The position numbers were made by a program, and so were the translations under genes. Under the pieces are notes generated by a model. It had not been told where the DNA came from. It made no database searches and saw only the letters and a program-made list of their open reading frames with translations. 6,155 nt of DNA from the NCBI GenBank assembly GCA_012515725.1, contig JAAYXU010000013.1, positions 1-6,155 on the forward strand, written 5' to 3'. Shown in pieces: positions 1 through 5,139 of this stretch; the first letter of the stretch is position 1; each line of letters begins with the position of its first letter. The stretch comes from Clostridiales bacterium (GTDB lineage: Bacteria > Bacillota > Clostridia > Christensenellales > UMGS416).

Positions 1-231
1 ACCGAACAGCGCTCCAAGCTCGGATCGTATCAGAACCGGCTCGAGCACACGATCAACAACCTGGGTACCTCGGCTGAGAACCTCACGGCCGCCGAGTCCC
101 GTATCCGCGACGTCGACATGGCCAAGGAGATGATGGAGTATACGAAGATGAACATACTCAGTCAGGCTGCACAGGCCATGTTGGCCCAGGCCAACCAGCT
201 GCCCCAGCAGGTGCTTCAGCTGCTGCAATAA
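1..231 (+). CDS. fliC: Flagellin, C-terminal part (5' end outside window)
   Basis: This is the last 76 codons of flagellin, the subunit polymerised into the flagellar filament outside the cell. The frame is open from base 1 and stops at TAA 229-231. The protein shows the conserved flagellin D0/D1 C-terminal helix: the stretch NRLEHTINNLGTSAENLTAA (residues 13-32), then ESRIRDVDMAKEM and the hydrophobic heptad end SQAAQAMLAQANQLPQQVLQ. These features are typical of Firmicute flagellins and the C-terminus is complete, ending in LLQ. In the family this helix packs inside the filament and is the part bound by the chaperone FliS, which is encoded about 2.3 kb downstream. A strong terminator follows 11 nt after the stop. 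The variable central domain and promoter lie outside the window. Family assignment is very secure; the symbol (fliC or hag) is a naming choice. Confidence 0.97.
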   Translation, partial: TEQRSKLGSYQNRLEHTINNLGTSAENLTAAESRIRDVDMAKEMMEYTKMNILSQAAQAMLAQANQLPQQVLQLLQ

Positions 232-242
232 GTCCCTACGCG

Positions 243-282
243 ACACCAATGGCGCCGCAGGGCGCCATTGGTGTTCCTTTTT
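243..282 (+). terminator. Rho-independent terminator after flagellin
   Basis: A perfect 14-bp stem (arms 243-256 and 261-274) closes a GCAG tetraloop and is followed by a T-rich tail TCCTTTTT at 275-282. It starts 11 nt after the flagellin stop codon. The tail is interrupted by CC, so termination may be incomplete. Only 23 nt separate its end from the flaG start codon, and that space holds the flaG ribosome binding site but no visible promoter. Confidence 0.93.
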
Positions 283-305
283 AGGCACGAGAAAGGAGCG
301 GCTCT

Positions 306-656
306 ATGAATCGAGAGATTTACGCGATCGAACCGGTTGCGAGATTACGGCTGGCAGCGGATCCGGGCGTTGCGCCCAGGCGGGACGCCGTCCCCAGACA
401 GAACGTTCCAGCACCGCCCCGGCCCCTAACCGACAAAACCGCGCTCGAAGCGCGCATAGAAGAAATAAACCGGGAACTGGCCGGGCAGCACAAACGGATC
501 GAGTACAGCTTCCACGACCGGCCCGACGCCTGTATCGTGACCGTGATAGACACCCGGACAGGCGAGGTGATCCGGCAGATTCCCTCCGAAAAGCTGCTGG
601 ACATGGCTTCAGCGATCTGGGAGCGTTTCGGTCTCTGGGTCAACGAGGAGCGATAG
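306..656 (+). CDS. flaG: FlaG family flagellar protein
   Basis: The product is a 116-residue FlaG protein, a small flagellar factor (YvyC in Bacillus subtilis) that is encoded next to fliD and in other bacteria influences filament length. The family core is clear at the C-terminal half: IEYSFHDRPDACIVTVID (residues 65-82), then TGEVIRQIPSEKLLDM (85-100), the most conserved part of the family, and a closing helix ending FGLWVNEER. Residues 1-42 are a Pro/Arg-rich, poorly conserved tail, and residues 43-65 form a charged helix. The start ATG has a good ribosome binding site (AAGGAG, 293-298, 7 nt upstream). The gene follows the flagellin terminator and lies 9 nt before fliD; its stop codon TAG is part of the fliD ribosome binding site. 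The biochemical role of FlaG is poorly known even in model species. Confidence 0.93.
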   Translation: MNREIYAIEPVARLRLAADPGVAPRRDAVPRQNVPAPPRPLTDKTALEARIEEINRELAGQHKRIEYSFHDRPDACIVTVIDTRTGEVIRQIPSEKLLDMASAIWERFGLWVNEER

Positions 657-665
657 GAGGCGGAT

Positions 666-2534
666 ATGGCAAGCGTATCAACGACATACCAGGACCTGCG
701 CATCGGAGGTCTTGCTACCGGGATTGACACCGACTCGATCATGGAAAGTCTGATGAAGGCCGAGCAGGCCAAGGTCGCCCGGATCGAGCAGGAAAAGCAG
801 TCCGCGCTCTGGCAGCAGGAGGCCTACCGGAAGCTTATAGACAGTATACGCGACTTCACGACCGGCGATCCAAATAAGGTCGGAATATTCTCCGATACCG
901 GCTATCGGAGTGTGACGACCGTGGGCGGGACCGGCGCTGTGTCGTTCATCGCGGGAAGCGGCGCGCAAATCGGCGCTCATACGATCAACGCCGTAGCGCA
1001 GCTGGCCACCGCCGCGTCGGTCTCAAGCGTCGGCGAATGCGTCGGACAGATAACGGGATCAGCCGATCTGAGCGGCGGGCCGATCGCGCTCACAGGCACG
1101 TCCTTCGCGCTCAGGCTGGACGGTGTGCAGCAGACGATCTCCTTCGACGCGGACTGCGCCGACATTAATGATCTGGTCGCGGCGCTGCAGCAGAAGGTTG
1201 ACCTCGCCTTTGGCGCGGGCCGGGTAACCGTAGGATCAGAGGGCGGCCGCCTGACGCTGGACGCAGAGGGCAGCATATTGCAGGCGATCTCGGCAGAGGG
1301 CGTGAGCGCGCTGCCAAAGCTGGGCATAGCGCCGGGAGCCAGGAACGGGGTCATACTGGGAAATACCGCCGAGACGGTTTTCGGTATCGCAGAGGACATC
1401 GAGTTTTCGATAAACGGCGTATCCTTTCACTTCACGAAAGACGACACGCTCACCACGATAATCCGCGAAGTCAACCAGTCCGACGCCGGGGTAACGCTCA
1501 GCTACAGCGCGATGACCGACGGCTTTACGCTGCGCTCGAACCAGACCGGCGCGGCCTCGCAGATCGTCATCGAGAACACGAGCGGCGGTCTGTTTGGCGC
1601 GGACGGCGCGCTCGGGATCGATACCGGGACGGTGCGCAACGGGCAGGACGCCGTTTTCTATCTCAACGACCCGGATCAGCTGCGTCCCATTTACCGCAGC
1701 GAAAATATATTCACGATCGACGGAGTGACGCTGTCGCTCAAAGCGGTGACCGACGTGGCCGTCACCTATACCGTCGCCGACGACGTGAACGCGCTCCGGC
1801 AGAAAATCATGGACTATGTCGAAGAGTACAACGGCCTGCTCGAGCAGATATCGTCGCTCGTCTCGGAGAAGCGGGACTATGACATGAGGCCCCTGACCGA
1901 CGCGGAAAAGGAAGAAATGTCCGAAACTGAGATCGCCAAATGGGAGGAGAAAGCAAAGAAGGGGCTCCTCAGAGCCGACTCGCTGCTTGGCGGACTCTAC
2001 CACAGGCTGCGCATGGCTTTTTCCTCGCAGACCGAGGGCGCGGGGAGCAGCTTTGCCGAGTGCGGCATCACCACATCGCTCTACACGAACAAGGGCAAGC
2101 TGGTCATCGATGAAAAGAAGCTGACCGCCGCGCTCGAAAAGGACGCGGACGCCGTCATGGCCCTTTTCACGAAGGAATCCGGCATAGGCTACACCCGGGA
2201 TCTCACGTCTGAGGAAGCCGCGCAGCGGTATGAGGAATGCGGATTCGCGCACCGGATCAACGATATTTTCATGGATCATGTATCTACCCGCCGCAACGCC
2301 GCGGGGCTAAAGGGCATCCTGCTCGAAAAAGCCGGACTCATCGGAGACGTGACCGAGTTTTCCAACGCGATATCCAAAAACATCGAGAAAATCGACAGGA
2401 GAATAGAGCAGGCCAACCGGCGCATGGACGAGCAGGAGGACAAGTACTGGAGAGCCTTCGCCGCGCTGGAGGAGGCCGTAAATACTATGAACTCACAAAG
2501 CAGCTGGATTACCTCGATGATGGGACAAGGGTAA
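666..2534 (+). CDS. fliD: Flagellar filament cap protein FliD (HAP2)
   Basis: FliD caps the growing flagellar filament and directs incoming flagellin into place. The 622-residue protein has the FliD N-terminal domain (about 10-110, signature LRIGGLATGIDTDSIMESLM, followed by a coiled-coil helix to about 62). Two similar segments follow in the exposed middle: about 145-200 (FALRLDGVQQTISF) and about 245-303 (EFSINGVSFHF), the second a good Flagellin_IN motif. The FliD C-terminal domain spans about 335-615, with the clostridial hallmark PLTDAEKEEMSETEIAKWEE (409-428) and KKGLLRADSLLGGL, and a final coiled coil (about 565-607). Length is larger than the Bacillus subtilis protein but within family range. 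The start ATG follows AGGAGG (655-660) at 5 nt. Four cysteines (125, 164, 466, 525) are unusual for an extracellular flagellar protein. It lies between flaG and its presumed chaperone genes fliS and fliT. Confidence 0.96.
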   Translation: MASVSTTYQDLRIGGLATGIDTDSIMESLMKAEQAKVARIEQEKQSALWQQEAYRKLIDSIRDFTTGDPNKVGIFSDTGYRSVTTVGGTGAVSFIAGSGAQIGAHTINAVAQLATAASVSSVGECVGQITGSADLSGGPIALTGTSFALRLDGVQQTISFDADCADINDLVAALQQKVDLAFGAGRVTVGSEGGRLTLDAEGSILQAISAEGVSALPKLGIAPGARNGVILGNTAETVFGIAEDIEFSINGVSFHFTKDDTLTTIIREVNQSDAGVTLSYSAMTDGFTLRSNQTGAASQIVIENTSGGLFGADGALGIDTGTVRNGQDAVFYLNDPDQLRPIYRSENIFTIDGVTLSLKAVTDVAVTYTVADDVNALRQKIMDYVEEYNGLLEQISSLVSEKRDYDMRPLTDAEKEEMSETEIAKWEEKAKKGLLRADSLLGGLYHRLRMAFSSQTEGAGSSFAECGITTSLYTNKGKLVIDEKKLTAALEKDADAVMALFTKESGIGYTRDLTSEEAAQRYEECGFAHRINDIFMDHVSTRRNAAGLKGILLEKAGLIGDVTEFSNAISKNIEKIDRRIEQANRRMDEQEDKYWRAFAALEEAVNTMNSQSSWITSMMGQG

Positions 2535-2547
2535 GGGGGCAGCGATA

Positions 2548-2943
2548 TTGGATTCACAAAAAGCGCTCAATCATTATCTGGAGCAAAGCGTACAGACGGC
2601 AAGCCCCGCGCAGCTGACGCTCATGCTGTATAACGGCTGCGTAAAGCAGCTGCATCTGGCCGGAAAAGCCATAGAAACGGGAGACGCGGAGGCGGCAGGT
2701 TGCGCGCTCATCAAGGCGCAGCGCATCGTTCGCGAGCTGCGCACAACGCTGGACGACCGATACGAAGCCGCTGGCCAGCTGCGTCCGCTCTATGATTTCG
2801 TGCTGGATACGCTCATCGCCGCTAATGTCCGGAAGAGCCGGCAAAAGGTGGAGGACGCCGCGGACATAATAACCGGGCTGCGCGAAGCATGGGCGCAGGC
2901 CATCCGACTAAAGGACCGGCCGCCGGGCAAGGCGGCGATATAG
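2548..2943 (+). CDS. fliS: Flagellin export chaperone FliS (TTG start)
   Basis: FliS is a cytoplasmic helical-bundle chaperone that binds the C-terminal helix of flagellin, stops early polymerisation and delivers it to the flagellar export apparatus. The 131-residue product matches the usual family length. It shows the FliS features in order: NHYLEQSVQTASPAQLTLMLYNG (residues 8-30, here in two parts: NHYLEQSVQTASPAQ and LTLMLYNG), CVKQLHLAGKAIETGD, IVRELRTTLD (60-69), LRPLYDFVLDTLIAANVRK (78-96) and LREAW (111-115). The start must be TTG 2548: an in-frame TGA lies at 2518, and the first in-frame ATG is at codon 26, inside the conserved core. A GGGGG run (2535-2539), 8 nt before the TTG, is the likely ribosome binding site. 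The gap to fliD is 13 nt. A non-ATG start with a modest binding site suggests low or coupled translation. Confidence 0.95.
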   Translation: MDSQKALNHYLEQSVQTASPAQLTLMLYNGCVKQLHLAGKAIETGDAEAAGCALIKAQRIVRELRTTLDDRYEAAGQLRPLYDFVLDTLIAANVRKSRQKVEDAADIITGLREAWAQAIRLKDRPPGKAAI

Positions 2944-2952
2944 TGAACCGGC

Positions 2953-3276
2953 ATGGACGAGCTCATGAATGAAAGGAGGGAGCTGTTCAACCGGTACTAC
3001 CGGCTGGCCCAGGAGCAGGAGCAGGCGATACTGTCGCGGGACATGGGCGACCTTGAGGCGCTGCTCGATGAGAAGAACCGACTCATCGCACAAATCGACT
3101 CCCTGAGCGAAAGGATCGGAAGCGGAAGCGACAGTCTGCTCAATGACATTATCATAAAAATCGCCGCTCTGGAGCGAAAAAACATCGCTGGGGCGCGGGA
3201 GCGCATCGCCGGGCTGCGCCGGGAGATGGCCGAGTCGAAACGCAGACGCGAGTGCATCAGCCGGTACGCCCGGTAG
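2953..3276 (+). CDS. fliT: Putative FliT/FlgN-like flagellar chaperone
   Basis: The product is a small, almost entirely helical protein of 107 residues, rich in Glu, Arg and Leu with heptad-like spacing. It contains LEALLDEKNRLIAQIDSLSE (residues 34-53), the pattern 'L..LL.eK..Li..id' seen in FliT and FlgN chaperones, which hold cap or hook-junction proteins before export. No signal peptide or membrane segment is present. It sits 9 nt after fliS, the place of fliT in Bacillus and Clostridia, so a role as FliD chaperone is inferred mainly from context. An in-frame TGA at 2944 limits the start to ATG 2953 or ATG 2965; neither has a good ribosome binding site, so translation is probably coupled to fliS. 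A strong Shine-Dalgarno-like AAAGGAGGG (2972-2980) lies inside the gene with no usable start behind it. Sequence divergence in this family makes the exact name uncertain. Confidence 0.72.
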   Translation: MDELMNERRELFNRYYRLAQEQEQAILSRDMGDLEALLDEKNRLIAQIDSLSERIGSGSDSLLNDIIIKIAALERKNIAGARERIAGLRREMAESKRRRECISRYAR

Positions 3277-3285
3277 CGCGGCCGG

Positions 3286-3335
3286 TTGTACTAATATACA
3301 TATCCTTGTACATATACTGTTCGAGACGGCAGTAT
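3286..3335 (+). promoter_or_regulatory. Probable yabP promoter and operator region
   Basis: This AT-rich island in an otherwise GC-rich window lies between the fliT-like gene and yabP. CATATACT at 3311-3318 resembles the sigma-E -10 consensus CATACANT (one mismatch) and contains TATACT, a good sigma-A-like -10. TAATATA at 3292-3298 resembles the sigma-E -35 (KMATATT), but the 12-nt spacer is shorter than usual. No good sigma-A -35 is placed for the TATACT. The motif TTGTAC followed by ATATAC occurs twice, with TTGTAC at 3286-3291 and 3306-3311 (20-nt period). An inverted repeat ATACTG / CAGTAT (3314-3319, 3330-3335) overlaps the proposed -10. yabP is known to be sigma-E dependent in Bacillus subtilis, which makes a sigma-E promoter reasonable, but this is inference. 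Confidence 0.42.
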
Positions 3336-3341
3336 GAACAC

Positions 3342-3348
3342 AAGGAGG
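3342..3348 (+). promoter_or_regulatory. Ribosome binding site that fixes the yabP start
   Basis: AAGGAGG lies 9 nt upstream of ATG 3358. The longer frame beginning with ATG 3334 would place this site inside the coding region, so ATG 3358 is the preferred start. Confidence 0.85.
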
Positions 3349-3357
3349 CGAGCGGGA

Positions 3358-3651
3358 ATGCGGGAACTCACCGAAGGCGCACCCGTCGGGCGGCTGCGAA
3401 CCCATACGATGCTGCTGGAGAATCGCCAGAAGGTCACGATCACCGGCGTCGACGACGTGGATAATTTCAACGAGAGCGAAGTAAATCTGATGACCGGGGC
3501 CGGGTACATCACGCTGCGCGGATCCGATCTGCATATCAACAAGCTGTCCCTGGACGAGGGGCAGCTTGTCGTCGAGGGGCAGATAACGGGCGTAGAGTAC
3601 AGCGAACACGAGGTCCAGGGCGGCGGCTTCTTCGGACGGCTGTTTAAATAG
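3358..3651 (+). CDS. yabP: Sporulation protein YabP
   Basis: The product is a 97-residue YabP family protein. In Bacillus subtilis YabP is made in the mother cell during sporulation and is needed for normal spore formation; its molecular action is not known. The family pattern is seen throughout: RTHTMLLENRQKVTITGVDD (residues 14-33), VDNFNESEVNLMT, then LRGSDLHINKLSLDEGQLVV (53-72), EGQITGVEYSE and the closing FFGRLFK. Such beta-rich, glycine-spaced sequence resembles the YabP/YqfC family. There is no signal peptide or membrane segment. The start at ATG 3358 follows an ideal ribosome binding site; the in-frame ATG at 3334 is upstream of it and would add eight residues unlike the family. yabQ follows after 12 nt. 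In Bacillus the pair is followed by divIC, which is absent here. Confidence 0.93.
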   Translation: MRELTEGAPVGRLRTHTMLLENRQKVTITGVDDVDNFNESEVNLMTGAGYITLRGSDLHINKLSLDEGQLVVEGQITGVEYSEHEVQGGGFFGRLFK

Positions 3652-3663
3652 GGGTGAAGCGCG

Positions 3664-4032
3664 ATGCTGCTGGCCACTGCATACCAATGGCAGGTGGCTT
3701 TATATATGCTGTTCGGGGGGCTGCTGCTGGGGCTTGCCTATGACCTCATTCGCGCGATCCGCCGTCTTTTTCGCACGGGCAAGCTGCTCACCGCGCTGCT
3801 GGACGCGTCGTATTGCCTGGTTGCGCTGCCATTGGCTTTCTTCATACTATGGCGGGCGGCCGACATGGCGCTTCGCCCGTGGATGCTGGGCGGTCTCGCT
3901 CTGGGCGCGGCGATTTACTTCGCCGGGCCTTCGGTATTCCTGATGCGGGCATGGATGGCGCTGCTGCGAGCTGTGAGGCGCGCCGCGGCGCGCCTCGGGC
4001 AGACCCGTCTCGTGCGGTGGATACTGCGCTAG
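3664..4032 (+). CDS. yabQ: Sporulation membrane protein YabQ
   Basis: YabQ is an integral membrane protein of the outer forespore membrane, needed for spore cortex formation in Bacillus subtilis. The 122-residue product shows hydrophobic segments at about 12-28, 43-64 and 73-98. It has family-typical residues: YQWQVALYMLFGGLLLGLAY (7-26) then DLIRAIRR, LLDASYCLVALPLAFFILWR (45-64), and RPWMLGGLALGAAIYF (71-86). The tail 97-122 is strongly basic (about seven Arg) and probably cytoplasmic. It is shorter than the Bacillus protein, which I recall as about 210 residues; the difference lies in the C-terminal tail. AGGGGTG (3650-3656), overlapping the yabP stop, serves as ribosome binding site, 7 nt before ATG. 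Its stop codon touches the hairpin that separates it from the convergent L,D-transpeptidase gene. A 22-bp perfect palindrome lies in its 3' part (3975-3996). Confidence 0.9.
   Translation: MLLATAYQWQVALYMLFGGLLLGLAYDLIRAIRRLFRTGKLLTALLDASYCLVALPLAFFILWRAADMALRPWMLGGLALGAAIYFAGPSVFLMRAWMALLRAVRRAAARLGQTRLVRWILR
3975..3996. repeat. 22-bp perfect palindrome inside yabQ
   Basis: All 11 base pairs match with no central spacer; the left half is GAGGCGCGCCG. It contains GGCGCGCC twice (3977-3984 and 3987-3994). It encodes part of the basic YabQ tail (RRAAAR). Having no loop, it is a DNA palindrome, or would form an RNA hairpin with a few unpaired central bases. Confidence 0.95.
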
Positions 4033-4093
4033 CCCAGCACATACGGACGCTCTCTGCCCGAGAGAGCACCTCTCATTTCGTATGTGCTGGGCT
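4031..4093. terminator. Long hairpin between convergent genes, possible bidirectional terminator
   Basis: A perfect 15-bp inverted repeat (arms 4031-4045 and 4079-4093, AGCCCAGCACATACG and its complement) encloses 33 nt, inside which a second perfect 7-bp hairpin (GCTCTCT 4049-4055, AGAGAGC 4061-4067, loop GCCCG) is nested. It starts in the yabQ stop codon and ends at a TAA that directly follows the TGA of the minus-strand transpeptidase gene, so it fills the whole 63-bp space between the genes. Neither side has a clear run of T, so it is not a standard intrinsic terminator; it may act as a transcript end stabiliser for both strands or in Rho-aided termination. Confidence 0.75.
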
Positions 4094-4095
4094 TA

Positions 4096-5139
4096 TCAAT
4101 TCCCCGGCATCACGAACTGCATAAAAACAGGCTTCATTGCCGGATCGAGCCGCCGGAGAATAGCCAGCATCGCGTCCCGGCTGACAGCGGTGCATCCGGC
4201 GGTGCTTACGCCCCGCGCTTTCCATACGTGGAGGAAAAGCGCGCTGCCTGTGTTGGGCGTGCATTCGGGATTGTAGCCGTAGTTGAGCGCCAGCTCGTAC
4301 TGCGGCTGTATCGCGAGGAGGCGCTCGCACTCCGCTGTATCGTAGTCAAGCGGTACGCTGCCGTGCTCGACCCATTTGTTATAATATTTGCTGTCCGAAT
4401 CGCCGATCCACAGCGAGTCGGGCGTAATCGCGCGCCACGGGAACGAAACCCCGTCGGGCGCGTCCCCCATGCCAAACGCGATGTCGGGCGTAAACACGCC
4501 CAGCGGCGTCTTTTTGTCCCCGGCCTTCGTCTTGCCCGGCCCGTTTGCGCCCATGTTCGCCTCGAAGGGCCCCAGCGTGATCTGCCAGCCCTCCGCGCCT
4601 TTCTCGAGCACCCACAGATAGCCGGTATCGTACTCGACCAGCGACAGTATAATCTGCCCGCAGTGAGCGGGAACAGACTGGGCGCGCTCCTCTATGATCG
4701 CCGAGAGCGGCGCGGCGGCCGCCCGCGCGTCGAGAGCCACCTCGTCGGCAGTGATGTAGCCCGTCCCGCCCTCATAGACGATCCGGTGCCAGCGGAATCC
4801 GACCTGCGTGATCTCTATATTCGTTCCCTCCCCGATCTTTCCCAGTATATCGTACTGCGTACCCGGCCCGCCGCGGATATTGACGGCGCTTCCGGTATCG
4901 GACAGCCGGACGACGCCGCAGAGCGTCGCCGGCGTCGCGGCTGGCGTTGGCACGGCGGTTGGCGGCGGAGTGGCAGTCGGCGTGGGAGCGGCAGTCGGCG
5001 TGGGAAGCATAAGCGTTGGAGTTGCTTGTGCCGTGGCGGAGGCGCCAGGTTCGGGCGGCCCGGGCAGGGTTACGGCCGCGCACCCGGCAAGCAGAGTCGC
5101 CGCCAGCGCCCACAGCAGCGCCGCGCGCCATCCGCTCAT
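4096..5139 (-). CDS. Lipoprotein L,D-transpeptidase with SH3 domain (YkuD family)
   Basis: The predicted role is L,D-transpeptidation at the cell wall: a catalytic cysteine forms an acyl-enzyme with stem peptides and makes 3-3 cross-links. The 347-residue protein begins with a lipoprotein signal peptide (1-20, lipobox LLAGC, Cys20), so it is anchored outside the membrane. A Pro/Thr/Ala linker (about 24-72) follows, then a bacterial SH3 domain (about 73-137, VNIRGGPGTQYDILGKI) that probably binds wall. The YkuD catalytic domain covers about 163-343: KTKAGDKKTPLGVF (203-216), AFGMG, LFLHVW with His304, and VSTAGCTAVS with catalytic Cys316. The STAGCTA form, without SHGC and its later Arg, fits the COG3786-like branch. 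Start: the frame is open to 5241, but ATG 5139 begins exactly at the signal peptide and overlaps the upstream stop (ATGA). The weak ribosome binding site suggests coupled translation. It ends in tandem TGA TAA. Confidence 0.93.
   Translation of the reverse strand: MSGWRAALLWALAATLLAGCAAVTLPGPPEPGASATAQATPTLMLPTPTAAPTPTATPPPTAVPTPAATPATLCGVVRLSDTGSAVNIRGGPGTQYDILGKIGEGTNIEITQVGFRWHRIVYEGGTGYITADEVALDARAAAAPLSAIIEERAQSVPAHCGQIILSLVEYDTGYLWVLEKGAEGWQITLGPFEANMGANGPGKTKAGDKKTPLGVFTPDIAFGMGDAPDGVSFPWRAITPDSLWIGDSDSKYYNKWVEHGSVPLDYDTAECERLLAIQPQYELALNYGYNPECTPNTGSALFLHVWKARGVSTAGCTAVSRDAMLAILRRLDPAMKPVFMQFVMPGN
4972..5007. repeat. Two tandem 18-bp units in the linker of the transpeptidase gene
   Basis: GGCAGTCGGCGTGGGA occurs at 4972-4987 and again at 4990-5005, in register with an 18-bp period. 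It encodes a six-residue Pro/Thr/Ala unit of the extracellular linker. More degenerate copies flank it (about 4930-5025). Such repeats can change number by slippage and so vary linker length. Confidence 0.85.

Noticed and set aside
1236..2279. Minus-strand open frame of 347 codons within fliD
   Set aside because: It lies fully opposite the conserved FliD frame, shows no family motif and has an Arg/His/Val-rich shadow composition.
2237..2617. Plus-strand open frame overlapping the fliD and fliS junction
   Set aside because: It is an Arg-rich out-of-frame reading of the fliD C-terminal coiled coil; both overlapping genes are well supported.
3277..3292. Possible terminator after the fliT-like gene
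   Set aside because: Short CCGG and GGCC matches are present but no stable stem with a T tract can be drawn.
3334..3357. Upstream ATG 3334 as the start of yabP
   Set aside because: The ribosome binding site AAGGAGG (3342-3348) lies after this ATG and serves ATG 3358, and the extra residues MNTRRRAG do not look like YabP.
2908..3687. Minus-strand open frame of 259 codons across fliS, fliT-like and yabP
   Set aside because: It runs opposite three recognised genes and their intergenic signals, and no domain can be seen in it.
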